Origin: Nonomuraea candida
GTDB taxonomy: Bacteria; Actinomycetota; Actinomycetes; Streptosporangiales; Streptosporangiaceae
Reading direction: 5' to 3'
Length of the DNA: 64,000 nucleotides
Assembly (NCBI RefSeq): GCF_000725485.1
Contig: NZ_JOAG01000005.1
Location: 248,001-312,000, forward strand
The notes beneath the pieces were generated by a model. That model worked only from the letters and a program-made list of their open reading frames with translations. It was not told the DNA's origin and searched no databases. Positions 35,038 through 43,525 of this stretch are shown here, in pieces (the stretch's first letter is position 1; each line of letters starts with the position of its first letter). Both the position numbers and the translations under genes were made by a program.

Positions 35038-36045
35038 TCAGAGAGGCGCCGTGCTGTCGCGGACGATCAGTTCCGTGGCCAGCTCCACCCGCTTCGTCTC
35101 CGGAACCTCGCCGTGCCCCATGGCCAGCACCGTCCGGGTCGCCAGGGCCGCCATCTCCTGCAGCGGCTGGCGTACGGTCGTCAGGGGCGGCCAGGCCGAC
35201 TTGGCCAGGGGCAGGTCGTCGAAGCCCACGACGCTCAGGTCCTCGGGGACCCGCAGCCCGCGCTGCCGGGCGGCCTCGAAGACGCCGAAGGCCATCAGGT
35301 CGCTGCCCGCGAAGATGGCGGTGGGCGGTTCGGGGAGGGAGAGCAGGGCGTGGCCCTGGTCGTGGCCGGACTCGACGAGGAACGTGCCGCGTTTGATGAG
35401 TTCGGGCACCACGGGCAGGCCGGCCGTCTCCAGGGCGGCGCGGTAGCCGTCGATGCGGGCCTGGCTGCACAGCATGTCGGCGGGGCCGCTGATCATGCCG
35501 ATCCGGCGGTGCCCGAGTTCGAGCAGGTGGCGGGTGGCGGCGAGGCCGCCGTTCCAGTTGGTGGCGCCGACGGAGACGACGCCCGGCGCGGGCTCGCCCT
35601 CGGGGTCGACCACGGCGAACGGCAGCGAGCGGGCGCTGAGCTGGGCCTGGATGCCCGTGGAGAGCCGGGAGGCGACTATCACGACGCCGTCCGTGCGCCG
35701 GGCGGCCAGGCGTTCCAGCCAGTCGCGGCCGGGACCGGCGTGGGTGTGCAGGACCGAGATGACGACGCTGGCGCCGGCCTCGTGGGCCGCGCTCTCCGCC
35801 CCTCGGACGATCTCCATGGCCCAGGGTGACTCGATCTCGGCGAAGACCAGGTCCACCAGGCCGGCCGGGGTGTCGTCCTGGCTGATGCGCCGCTGGTAGC
35901 CGTGCTCCTGCAGCAGCCGTTCGACCCTGTGGCGGGTCGCCGGAGCGACCTCCGGGCGCCCGTTGATGACCTTCGAGACCGTCGGTATGGAGACCCCGGC
36001 CTCCTCCGCGATCAGTGCGATCGTCACCCGCCTCTTCGCTGACAC
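35038..36045 (-). CDS. LacI-family regulator of the downstream GH5/ABC operon
   Basis: 335 residues, GTG start. HTH VTIALIAEEAGVSIPTVSKV then INGRPEVAPATRHRVE; effector domain ends SVVGFDDLPLAKSAWPPLTT. It is divergent from the ABC operon, and the shared 146-base region contains two CGAAASTTTCG palindromes, one next to each gene, typical operators for this family in actinobacteria. It most likely represses itself and the importer until a sugar binds. Two further copies of the same 11-mer occur inside the STM4015-type genes downstream. Confidence 0.93.
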   Translation of the reverse strand: MSAKRRVTIALIAEEAGVSIPTVSKVINGRPEVAPATRHRVERLLQEHGYQRRISQDDTPAGLVDLVFAEIESPWAMEIVRGAESAAHEAGASVVISVLHTHAGPGRDWLERLAARRTDGVVIVASRLSTGIQAQLSARSLPFAVVDPEGEPAPGVVSVGATNWNGGLAATRHLLELGHRRIGMISGPADMLCSQARIDGYRAALETAGLPVVPELIKRGTFLVESGHDQGHALLSLPEPPTAIFAGSDLMAFGVFEAARQRGLRVPEDLSVVGFDDLPLAKSAWPPLTTVRQPLQEMAALATRTVLAMGHGEVPETKRVELATELIVRDSTAPL

Positions 36046-36060
36046 AAATCGGGAGTGTAT

Positions 36061-36073
36061 CCGAAAGTTTCGG
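36061..36073. promoter_or_regulatory. LacI-type operator, regulator side
   Basis: CCGAAAGTTTCGG, a perfect palindrome around a central G, 16 bases upstream of the LacI start codon. Confidence 0.75.
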
Positions 36074-36098
36074 TTTGGGATCGCTCCCGGCCGAGGTG

Positions 36099-36128
36099 TT
36101 GACGCTTTACTTCGTGTTTACCTACGAT
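36099..36128 (+). promoter_or_regulatory. Promoter of the sugar ABC/GH5 operon
   Basis: TTGACG (36099-36104), 18-base spacer, TACGAT (36123-36128). Transcription would start near 36135, just before the operator at 36156. Confidence 0.6.
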
Positions 36129-36155
36129 CGCGCCAAAGAAATTATCGGGGGTTTC

Positions 36156-36168
36156 ACGAAACTTTCGT
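36156..36168. promoter_or_regulatory. LacI-type operator, transporter side
   Basis: ACGAAACTTTCGT, a perfect palindrome around a central C, about 20 bases past the predicted transcription start and 24 bases before the ATG. Confidence 0.75.
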
Positions 36169-36191
36169 CCATGGTTGAGGAAAGGACCCCT

Positions 36192-37475
36192 ATGAAACGC
36201 AGTCTGGTGTTGGTCGCCGCGGCTGTGCTCCTGGCCGGATGCGGCGGTGGCGGAGGCGGGGAGGCCCCTCAGCAGAGCGCCGGCGGCTCCCCCGGCAAGG
36301 TCACGCTGGAGTGGTGGCACCTGTCGACCGCCGAGCCGCTCAAGACGCTCTGGGCCCAGCGCGCCAAGGAGTTCGAGGCCAAGAACCCGAACGTCACGAT
36401 CAAGGCCACTGTCCTGGAGAACGAGGCGTACAAGGCCAAGCTCACCACGATCACCCAGTCGGGCAACGCGCCCGACGTCTTCGCCTCCTGGGGCGGCGGC
36501 GTGCTCAAGCAGCAGATCGACGCGGGGCTGGTCAAGGACATCTCCGCCGACGTCGCCGACGTGCTGCCGACCTTCACTCCGGCGGCGCTGAGCGCGTACC
36601 AGCTGGACGGTAAGACGTACGGGCTGCCGACCGACATCGGGCTGGTGGGTTTCTGGTACAACAAGAAACTTTTCCAGCAGGCGGGCATCACCGAGCCCCC
36701 GGCCACCTGGTCGGCGTTCCTCGAAGACGTCAAGAAGCTCAAGGCGGCGGGCATCACGCCGATCGCCCTGGCGGGCAAGGAGAAGTGGCCCGGCCACTAC
36801 TACTGGGCCTACCTCGCCCTGCGCATCGCCGGCCTGGACGCGCTCAAGCAGGCGGCCGTCGACCACGACTTCACCAAGCCCGACTTCATCGCCGCCGGGC
36901 AGCAGGTCAAGGCGCTGGCCGACCTGCAGCCGTTCCAGAAGGGCTTCCTCGGCGCGGCCTACTCCACCCCCGACGGCCAGTCCGCCACGGTCAGCAACGG
37001 CAAGGCGGCCATGGAGCTGATGGGCCAGTGGGCGCCGAGCGTGCAGCAGGACTCGGGCAAGGGCCTCGGCGACGACCTCGGCTTCTTCCCGTTCCCCGCG
37101 GTCGAGGGCGGCAAGGGCTCGATCGGTGACGCGTTCGGCGGTGGCGGCGGCCTGGCCGTCGGCGCGGACGCCCCCAAGGAGGCCGTGGACTTCGTGAAGT
37201 TCATGACCGAGATGGGCAACCACTCCAAGGCCGTCGAGGCCGGCGGCGTGCTGCCGGTGCTCAAGGGCGAGGAGAGCGCGGTCAAGGACCCCAACCTCAA
37301 GCAGGTGGCCACGCTGCTGGCCGGCGCCACCGGCTACCAGCTCTACCTGGACCAGGCCTACCCGCCCGCGGTCGGCCAGCAGGTCAACGACAGCGTGGCC
37401 GAGCTGATCGCCGGCACGAAGACGCCGGAAGAGGTCGGCGCCGACATCACCGAAGTGGCCAAGAGCGAAGGATGA
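36192..37475 (+). CDS. Sugar ABC transporter substrate-binding lipoprotein
   Basis: 427 residues. MKRSLVLVAAAVLLAGC is a lipoprotein signal with C17 as the lipid site, then a Gly/Ser linker. The body is family-1 solute-binding type: VTLEWWHLSTAEPLKTLW, DVFASWGGGVLKQQID, GLPTDIGLVGFWYNKKLFQQAGI. ATG 36192 has GAGGAAAGGA upstream. First gene of binding protein-permease-permease-GH5, under the LacI protein encoded divergently. The GH5 partner points to a beta-linked oligosaccharide as ligand. Confidence 0.94.
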   Translation: MKRSLVLVAAAVLLAGCGGGGGGEAPQQSAGGSPGKVTLEWWHLSTAEPLKTLWAQRAKEFEAKNPNVTIKATVLENEAYKAKLTTITQSGNAPDVFASWGGGVLKQQIDAGLVKDISADVADVLPTFTPAALSAYQLDGKTYGLPTDIGLVGFWYNKKLFQQAGITEPPATWSAFLEDVKKLKAAGITPIALAGKEKWPGHYYWAYLALRIAGLDALKQAAVDHDFTKPDFIAAGQQVKALADLQPFQKGFLGAAYSTPDGQSATVSNGKAAMELMGQWAPSVQQDSGKGLGDDLGFFPFPAVEGGKGSIGDAFGGGGGLAVGADAPKEAVDFVKFMTEMGNHSKAVEAGGVLPVLKGEESAVKDPNLKQVATLLAGATGYQLYLDQAYPPAVGQQVNDSVAELIAGTKTPEEVGADITEVAKSEG

Positions 37476-38431
37476 CGACTCTCACGAAAGGGCCGGAGGC
37501 GCCACCGCTTCCGGCCCCCGCCCCTGCCGCCAGGCGCCGCGGGCTCGCGCTCACCATCGCGCTGTTCCTGCTGCCCGCGCTGGTCCTGTTCCTCCTGCTG
37601 GTCGTGGCCCCCATGCTGGTGGCCCTGTACGCGAGCGTGTTCCGGTGGAACGGCTTCGGCGGCCTGCCCACCGACTTCATCGGCCTGGACAACTTCACCC
37701 GGCTGTTCTCCAGCGAGATCTTCGCCCAGGACCTGCGGCACCTGCTGGTCCTGGTGGTGCTGTCGATCTGCGTGCAGCTGCCGTTCTCGCTGGCCATCGC
37801 CATGCTGCTGAACCAGCGCATCCGCGGCCGGGCGCTGTATCGGGTGCTGTTCTTCGCGCCGTACGTGTTGTCCGAGGTCATCACCGGCGTGCTGTTCTCG
37901 CTGATCCTCTCGCCCGAGTCCGGCATGGCCAACCGGCTCCTGTCGGTGTTCGGATGGGAGTCGGAGTGGCTGGCCGACCCCGACACCGTGATGCCGTCGC
38001 TCTTCCTGGTCATGACCTGGAAGTACTTCGGCTTCCACATGATGATCTATCTCGCCGGGCGGCAGAACATCCCGAACGAGCTCATCGAGGCCGCCCAGAT
38101 CGACGGCGCCACGGGCTGGAAGACGTTCAGGCACGTCACGCTGCCGCTGCTCGGCCCGACGATCCGGATCAGCGTCTTCCTGTCGGTCATCTACACCATC
38201 CAGCTCTTCGACCTGGTCTGGATCCTCACCGGCGGCGGCCCGTCGCACGCCTCGGAGACGATGGCCGTCACCATGATGGACTGGGGCTTCAAACGCTCCC
38301 AGGTCGGCTACGCCAGCGCGATCAGCGTCGTCATGTTCGGGCTCAGCCTCGTCTTCGCCCTCGTCTACCAGCGTTTCGTGATGCGCCGCGATCTCCAGGG
38401 CGCGATGACGTCCCAAGGGGGCCGGCCATGA
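37472..38431 (+). CDS. Carbohydrate ABC transporter permease, MalF type
   Basis: 319 residues, six membrane helices after a 24-residue Pro/Ala-rich cytoplasmic start. FIGLDNFTRLF is the usual periplasmic loop and [24 protein letters not shown] the EAA loop. Its ATG overlaps the binding-protein stop (ATGA) and its own stop overlaps the next ATG, so expression is coupled along the operon. No ATPase gene is included. Confidence 0.94.
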   Translation: MTTLTKGPEAPPLPAPAPAARRRGLALTIALFLLPALVLFLLLVVAPMLVALYASVFRWNGFGGLPTDFIGLDNFTRLFSSEIFAQDLRHLLVLVVLSICVQLPFSLAIAMLLNQRIRGRALYRVLFFAPYVLSEVITGVLFSLILSPESGMANRLLSVFGWESEWLADPDTVMPSLFLVMTWKYFGFHMMIYLAGRQNIPNELIEAAQIDGATGWKTFRHVTLPLLGPTIRISVFLSVIYTIQLFDLVWILTGGGPSHASETMAVTMMDWGFKRSQVGYASAISVVMFGLSLVFALVYQRFVMRRDLQGAMTSQGGRP

Positions 38432-39294
38432 CCCACTCCACCGCCACCGCGAAGCACGGCGGGAAGCCCGTGAAGCGGCGGCGCCACACGCTGCCCCTGC
38501 ACGTGATCGCGATCGTCGTGGGCGTGTTCATGGTCATCCCGGTCGTCTACGCGCTGCTCGGCGGCTTCAAGTCCAACAGCGAGCTGTCGGAGAACCCGTT
38601 CGGCCTGCCCGCGACGTGGGTCACCGCCAACTACACCGACGTGCTGGGCTCGGGCTCGTTCTGGCGGCAGTTGTGGAACAGCACGTTCATCGCCGTCGTC
38701 ACGACCGTGGTGACGGTCGCGCTGTCGGCGCTGGCGGCGTTCGTCTTCGCCAGGTTCGCCTTCCGCGGCAGGGAGCTGTACTTCACGTTGTTCACCGCCG
38801 GGCTGATGTTCCCGTTCGCGGTGGCGATCCTGCCCATCTTCGTGCTGCTGCGCACGCTGGGGCTGCTGGACAGCCCGCTCGGCGTGATCCTCACGCAGGC
38901 CGCCTTCGGCCTGCCGCTGACGATCATCATCCTGCGCGGCTTCTTCCGCAGCATCCCCGGCGAGATCGAGGAGGCGGCCACGATCGACGGGTGCACGCCG
39001 TTCGGGTTCTTCTGGCGCATCCTGCTGCCCATGGCCAGGCCCGCCATCGCCACCGTCTCGGTGCTGGCCATCGTGGGGAGCTGGAACAACTTCATGCTGC
39101 CGCTGGTGGTCTTCAGCGAGGAGACGAGCTGGACACTGCCGCTGGGCATCCAGCAGTTCCAGGGCCAGTACGCCTCCGACACCGCCCGCATCCTGGCCTA
39201 TCTCATCCTGGCCATGGTGCCCGCCCTCGGGTTCTACGCCCTGGCCGAACGTCATCTGGTCGGCGGGCTCACCGCCGGCGCCACGAAGGGGTGA
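38428..39294 (+). CDS. Carbohydrate ABC transporter permease, MalG type
   Basis: 288 residues. Six helices; EAA loop GEIEEAATIDGCTPFGFFWRILLP; ends HLVGGLTAGATKG as MalG-type subunits do. It overlaps the MalF-type gene by four bases and is followed after 4 bases by the GH5 gene. Forms the heterodimeric channel with the preceding permease. Confidence 0.94.
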   Translation: MTHSTATAKHGGKPVKRRRHTLPLHVIAIVVGVFMVIPVVYALLGGFKSNSELSENPFGLPATWVTANYTDVLGSGSFWRQLWNSTFIAVVTTVVTVALSALAAFVFARFAFRGRELYFTLFTAGLMFPFAVAILPIFVLLRTLGLLDSPLGVILTQAAFGLPLTIIILRGFFRSIPGEIEEAATIDGCTPFGFFWRILLPMARPAIATVSVLAIVGSWNNFMLPLVVFSEETSWTLPLGIQQFQGQYASDTARILAYLILAMVPALGFYALAERHLVGGLTAGATKG

Positions 39295-39298
39295 GCCC

Positions 39299-40666
39299 AT
39301 GCTGCGTGTGTCCGGCACCCGTCTCGTCGCGGACGACGGCAGCCCGATACGCCTGCGGGGGGTGGGTCTCGGGGGCTGGATGAACATGGAGAACTTCATC
39401 ACCGGCCACCCGGCCGACGAGTCCTCCATGCGCTCCGCCGTCCGCTCGGTGCTGGGCGAGGAGCGGGCGGAGCTGTACTTCGACCGGCTGCTCACCTCGT
39501 TCTTCACCGAGCGGGACGCGGCGCTGCTGGCCGGGCTGGGCATGAACTGCGTGCGCATCCCGGTCAACTACCGCCACTGGGAGTCCGACGACCGGCCGAT
39601 GGAGATCGACCCGAGCGGCTTCCGCCACCTGGACCGGGTGGTCGACCTGCTGGGCCGGCACGGCATCTACAGCGTGATCGACCTGCACGCGCTGCCCGGC
39701 GCCCAGAACCAGCACTGGCACTCCGACAACCCCACCCACGTGGCCGCGTTCTGGCAGCACCGGCACTTCCAGGACCGGGCGGTGCACCTGTGGGAGGTCA
39801 TCGCCGACCACTACCGCGACCATCCCTGGGTGGCCGGCTACAACCCGGTCAACGAGCCGGGTGACGTGTCGGGCAAGGTGATCGGCCCGTTCTACGACCG
39901 GCTGGTAAAGGCGATCAGGGCCGCCGACCCGCGGCACGTCCTGTTCCTGGACGGCAACACGTACGCCACCGATTTCTCGATATTTCGGGAGGTGTATGAG
40001 AACACCGTCTTCGTCCTGCACGACTACGCGCTCGCCGGATTCGCGCACGGCGGCCCCTACCCCGGCTACACCCGGGGCGAGTGGTGCGACCGCGGCGAGC
40101 TGGAGCGCACGTTCGCCAGGCGCTCCCGCTTCCAGCGGGAGACTGGCACGCCGCTGTGGGTGGGCGAGTTCGGGCCCGTCTACACCGGCGACCCGGCGGT
40201 GGACGAGCAGCGCTACCGGCTGCTGCGCGACCAGCTCGCGATCTACGACGCGCACGGCGCGGGCTGGTCGCTGTGGACGTACAAGGACGTGGGGCTGCAG
40301 GGGCTGGTGCACGTCTCGGAGCCGTACCTGGAGCGGTTCGGCGGGTTCATCGCCAAGAAGCGGCGGCTCGGCGTGGACCGCTGGGGCTCGACGATGGAGG
40401 AGTCGTCGGAGGCGCTGGCCCCGCTGCACGCGCTGATCGAGACGGAGGCCCCCGAGTGGGACCCCTATCCGTGGGGAGCGCGCTACCAGACCGACGACCT
40501 GATCCGGCACATCCTGCTGGCGCAGGCGCTGCTGCCCGAGTACGCCGGGCTGTTCCGCGGGCTGGGTGACGACGAACTGCTGGCCCTGGCCGACTCGTTC
40601 CTGCTGGACCGGTGCGTACGCCGGCAGCCCCTGCTCGACCTCCTGGCCGGCAATCTCAAGGATTGA
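39299..40666 (+). CDS. Intracellular GH5-family glycosidase
   Basis: 455 residues, no signal peptide. LRGVGLGGWMNMENFI is the GH5 opening; the acid/base is E186 in YNPVNEPGD and the nucleophile E290 in WVGEFGPV; CVRIPVNYRHW, DLHALPGAQN and WTYKDVGLQGLVHV line the cleft. The extra 100 residues at the C-terminus are common in actinobacterial members. It probably hydrolyses a beta-linked oligosaccharide brought in by the importer in the same operon; subfamily and linkage cannot be told by eye. No clear terminator separates it from the STM4015 operon 96 bases on. Confidence 0.92.
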   Translation: MLRVSGTRLVADDGSPIRLRGVGLGGWMNMENFITGHPADESSMRSAVRSVLGEERAELYFDRLLTSFFTERDAALLAGLGMNCVRIPVNYRHWESDDRPMEIDPSGFRHLDRVVDLLGRHGIYSVIDLHALPGAQNQHWHSDNPTHVAAFWQHRHFQDRAVHLWEVIADHYRDHPWVAGYNPVNEPGDVSGKVIGPFYDRLVKAIRAADPRHVLFLDGNTYATDFSIFREVYENTVFVLHDYALAGFAHGGPYPGYTRGEWCDRGELERTFARRSRFQRETGTPLWVGEFGPVYTGDPAVDEQRYRLLRDQLAIYDAHGAGWSLWTYKDVGLQGLVHVSEPYLERFGGFIAKKRRLGVDRWGSTMEESSEALAPLHALIETEAPEWDPYPWGARYQTDDLIRHILLAQALLPEYAGLFRGLGDDELLALADSFLLDRCVRRQPLLDLLAGNLKD

Positions 40667-40762
40667 CCCGCTCTCCACCCGCGCCTGGGCTGATTGATCG
40701 CGAAATGTCGTACGGATCTGGTAGGACAGGACAACCGCATCCCCCGACACCAGGACCATTCG

Positions 40763-41725
40763 ATGAGCGACCACCGGCCCAGCCACCGCGACACCTACAC
40801 CGAGACCTATGCCGGCCTTCCGGTGGCCTGCGCGTACGAGATCGAGGACGACGAGCCGACGCCCCTGCCCGACCCCGCCTCCGTCGCCTGGCGCTTCGAG
40901 GCCAGCGAGTGGAACGACGACGCGCCCGAGTCGATCTCCGAAAGTTTCGACTGGTTTTTCGAGAACGTGGACCCGGCGAAGGTCCAGGCCATCGTGATCG
41001 GCGAGTGGGAGGAGTGCTACGACACCGACAGCGCGCCGATCATCGCCCGCCTCGCCGAGAACGCCGGCCGCCTGCCCGCGCTGCGCTCCCTGTTCCTCGG
41101 CGCGATCACGCCCGAGCAGGCCGAGATCTCCTGGATCCAGCAGTCCGACATCACGCCGCTGCTGGAGGCGTTCCCCCGCCTGGAGCGGCTGGAGGTGCGC
41201 GGCGGCACGGGGCTCAGGCTCGCCCCGGTGCGTCACGAGTCGCTGCGCGTGCTCAGGTTCGAGACCGGCGGCCTGCCCGCCGGCGTCGTGCGCGCCGTGG
41301 GCGGCTCCGACCTGCCCGCCCTGGAGCACCTGGAGCTCTGGTTCGGCGTCGAGGAGTACGGCGGCGACGCCACCACCGCCGACTGCGCCGCCATCCTCAG
41401 CGGCGAGCGGCTGCCCGCGCTGCGCCACCTGGGCCTGCAGAACAGCCCGTTCGCCGACGAGCTGGCCGCCGCCGTGGCGGGCGCCCCCGTCGTGGCCAGG
41501 CTGGAGTCGCTGAGCCTGTCGATGGGCTCGCTCGGCGACGAGGGCGCGGCGGCGCTGCTCAGCGGCCAGCCCCTCACCCACCTGCGCTGGCTCGACCTCG
41601 ACCACCACTACCTGAGCACGGCGATGATGGAGCGTCTCGCCGGGGCGCTGCCCGGGGTCGAGGTCCGGCTGTCGGAGCCGAGCGACCGCGACGAGGACTG
41701 GCGCTACGTCCAGGTCAGCGAGTGA
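40763..41725 (+). CDS. STM4015-family leucine-rich protein, copy A (full length)
   Basis: 320 residues. After TYAGLPV and VAWRFEASEW, a conserved block SESFDWFFENVDPAKVQAIVIGEWEE precedes about seven leucine-rich-type repeats: LPALRSLFLGAI, FPRLERLEVRGG, HESLRVLRFETGG, LPALEHLELWFG, LPALRHLGLQNS, RLESLSLSMGSL, LTHLRWLDLDHHYL. It ends DWRYVQVSE. STM4015 is a family of unknown function named after a Salmonella gene, found with STM4011-STM4014 as here. ATG 40763 has AGGA eight bases upstream. First gene of the operon; the next gene starts one base past the stop. The core palindrome CGAAAGTTTCG lies inside the reading frame at 40939. Confidence 0.88.
   Translation: MSDHRPSHRDTYTETYAGLPVACAYEIEDDEPTPLPDPASVAWRFEASEWNDDAPESISESFDWFFENVDPAKVQAIVIGEWEECYDTDSAPIIARLAENAGRLPALRSLFLGAITPEQAEISWIQQSDITPLLEAFPRLERLEVRGGTGLRLAPVRHESLRVLRFETGGLPAGVVRAVGGSDLPALEHLELWFGVEEYGGDATTADCAAILSGERLPALRHLGLQNSPFADELAAAVAGAPVVARLESLSLSMGSLGDEGAAALLSGQPLTHLRWLDLDHHYLSTAMMERLAGALPGVEVRLSEPSDRDEDWRYVQVSE
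40939..40949. promoter_or_regulatory. Intragenic copy of the LacI operator core
   Basis: CGAAAGTTTCG, identical to the operator core at 36062-36072, inside copy A. It spans codons GAA AGT TTC, of which GAA and AGT are uncommon in this genome. Confidence 0.4.
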
Positions 41726-41726
41726 C

Positions 41727-42221
41727 ATGGCCGTCCACCTGATCGACGAGCAGCCCCGCGAGGACGAGGGCTACCGCCAGACCTACGCCGGCCTCCCCGT
41801 GGTGTCCGTCCCGGCCGCCACCGGTGGGCGGCCCGCAGCGACATCCGCCGGTGGGCGGCCGGCACTGACACCCGCAGGCGAGGGGCCGGCCCAGACGCCC
41901 GCCGGCGGATGGCCGCCGGAGCCCGGCGCCGTCGCGTGGCGCCTGTCCGCCAGCGACTGGGACGTCGAGCAGCCGGACTCCATCGCCGAAAGTTTCGGCT
42001 GGCTTTTCGACAATGTCGAGACCGAGAAGGTCCAGGCCCTCGTCATCGGCGAGTGGGAGGACCTCGGCCTCGACAGCGGGCTGGTCATCGAGCAGCTCGT
42101 CGAGCACGCCGGCCGGCTGCCCGCGCTGCGTGCCCTGTTCCTCGGCGCGATCGCCGCGGAGGAGTGCGAGCGGCTCCAGGCCGAGGCCGGCGAGTCGCGC
42201 TACGTCGCGGTGAGCGAATGA
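41727..42221 (+). CDS. STM4015-family paralog B, leucine-rich core deleted
   Basis: 164 residues. It matches copy A from QTYAGLPVV through LPALRALFLGAIAAEECE, then jumps straight to the family tail RYVAVSE, so about 180 residues covering nearly all repeats are missing with the frame kept. A 40-residue low-complexity insert (GGRPAATSAGGRPALTPAGE) sits near the N-terminus. ATG 41727 is one base after the stop of copy A. The palindrome CGAAAGTTTCG recurs at the matching place. It may be a decaying duplicate or a short variant with its own use. Confidence 0.8.
   Translation: MAVHLIDEQPREDEGYRQTYAGLPVVSVPAATGGRPAATSAGGRPALTPAGEGPAQTPAGGWPPEPGAVAWRLSASDWDVEQPDSIAESFGWLFDNVETEKVQALVIGEWEDLGLDSGLVIEQLVEHAGRLPALRALFLGAIAAEECERLQAEAGESRYVAVSE
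41987..41997. promoter_or_regulatory. Second intragenic copy of the LacI operator core
   Basis: CGAAAGTTTCG within a perfect 15-base palindrome (41985-41999, GCCGAAAGTTTCGGC) in paralog B, on codons GAA AGT TTC. Confidence 0.4.
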
Positions 42222-42264
42222 GCACGCGAGCGCGTGAGCGCGCGACGCATGAGGGAGTGAACGG

Positions 42265-43281
42265 GTGAGCGAGACGAGCGAGGCGGGCGCGGGGACGCTT
42301 CCCGACCCCGGGGCCACGCTGCTGGCCGACCCCGACATCTACGGCAACGAGCGCTTCGCCGGCCTGCCGGTCAGGAGCGTGGACGAGGCGGGCTGGGACA
42401 CAGGCGGGGACACGGACGGTGACACAGGCGGGGAGCCGTCCGGCCGGGTCGCCTGGATGGTGACCGACGGCACCGAGCCCGGCTCCTCCCGGGGCGAGTC
42501 GGACCTGCCCCGCGAACTCGACGAGCTGCTGGAGAACGTGGCCCCCGGCGACGTCCGGGCCCTGGCGGTGACCGGCTACGGCGCGGTGGACGCGCCGCTG
42601 ATCCTCGCCGAGTACGCCGCACGGCTGCCCGCGCTCACCGCCGTCTTCCTCGGGTTCATCGGCATCGAGCAGTGGGAGATGTCGTGGATCGGGCACGGTG
42701 ACATCACGCCGGTGCTGGAGGCGTACCCGAGGCTGGAGCGGCTGGAGGTGCGCGGCTCCGACGGGCTGACGCTGCGGCCCGTCACCCACGAGCACCTGCG
42801 GGTGCTGCGCTTCGAGACCGGCGGGCTGCCCGGCGCGGTGGTCAGGGCGGTCGGCGCGAGCGACTTCCCCGCGCTGGAGCACCTGGAGCTGTGGCTCGGC
42901 TCCGAGGGGTACTACGGCGACCACACCATGGAGGACCTGGACGACGTCTTCTCCGGCGCGCGGCTGCCCGCGCTCAGGCGGCTCGGCCTGCGCAACAGCG
43001 AGCAGCAGGACGCCGTCGCGGCGGCGCTGGCCACCGCGCCCGTCGTGGCCGGGCTCGACGAGCTCAGCCTGGGCCAGGGGGCGCTCACCGACCGGGGCAT
43101 GGAGGCGCTGCTCGGCGGCCAGCCGCTGACCCACCTGCGCGTGCTCGACCTGCGCCACCACTTCCTGAGCCGGGCCATGGCCGACCGGGTGCGGCGGGCG
43201 CTGCCCGGCGTGGCGATCGACCTGACGGGGCCGCGGTTCGACCTGTCCGACGGACGGCCCTACATCACCGTGGCGGAGTGA
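42265..43281 (+). CDS. STM4015-family leucine-rich protein, copy C (full length)
   Basis: 338 residues, GTG start at 42265 with GGGAG seven bases away. NERFAGLPVRS near the N-terminus, a Gly/Asp/Thr repeat insert (DTGGDTDGDTGGE), then the repeats LPALTAVFLGFI, YPRLERLEVRGS, HEHLRVLRFETGG, FPALEHLELWLG, LPALRRLGLRNS, LDELSLGQGAL, LTHLRVLDLRHHFL and the tail RPYITVAE. It diverges from copy A most in the first 100 residues, where the SESFDWFF block and its palindrome are absent. Followed after one base by paralog D. Confidence 0.88.
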   Translation: MSETSEAGAGTLPDPGATLLADPDIYGNERFAGLPVRSVDEAGWDTGGDTDGDTGGEPSGRVAWMVTDGTEPGSSRGESDLPRELDELLENVAPGDVRALAVTGYGAVDAPLILAEYAARLPALTAVFLGFIGIEQWEMSWIGHGDITPVLEAYPRLERLEVRGSDGLTLRPVTHEHLRVLRFETGGLPGAVVRAVGASDFPALEHLELWLGSEGYYGDHTMEDLDDVFSGARLPALRRLGLRNSEQQDAVAAALATAPVVAGLDELSLGQGALTDRGMEALLGGQPLTHLRVLDLRHHFLSRAMADRVRRALPGVAIDLTGPRFDLSDGRPYITVAE

Positions 43282-43282
43282 C

Positions 43283-43525
43283 GTGGACGAGGACCACGAG
43301 GAGTGGGAGGACTGGGAGACGCCCGCCGATCCCCGCGATCCCGGCGACACGTTCCTCCCCGAGGAGGCCGTCTACCACTCCGACGCCGGCGGCTCCCGCC
43401 GGGAGCGCTTCGCGGGCCTGCCGGTCATGCGGCCCCGCCGGCGGGCGCTGCCCGGCGTGGCCGTCGATCTGGCGGAAGGGCAGCCGCTGCACAGTGAGGA
43501 GCCGTACGTGGCGGTGAGCGAGTGA
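43283..43525 (+). CDS. STM4015-family paralog D, only the two ends retained
   Basis: 80 residues, GTG start. An acidic N-terminus (MDEDHEEWEDWETP) leads to RERFAGLPV, then the frame passes directly to RALPGVAVDL and the tail EEPYVAVSE. Relative to copy C about 240-260 residues, including every leucine-rich repeat, are gone in frame. The stretch CGGGCGCTGCCCGGCGTGGC is shared exactly with the end of copy C (43196 and 43441), marking the origin by duplication. The stop overlaps the GTG of the ATP-grasp gene (GTGA), so it may survive as a translational coupler or as a real short protein. Confidence 0.72.
   Translation: MDEDHEEWEDWETPADPRDPGDTFLPEEAVYHSDAGGSRRERFAGLPVMRPRRRALPGVAVDLAEGQPLHSEEPYVAVSE

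Noticed and set aside
36771..39294. Missing ATPase gene in the sugar ABC operons as evidence of damage
   Set aside because: Actinomycete sugar importers usually share one ATPase encoded elsewhere, so its absence is normal.
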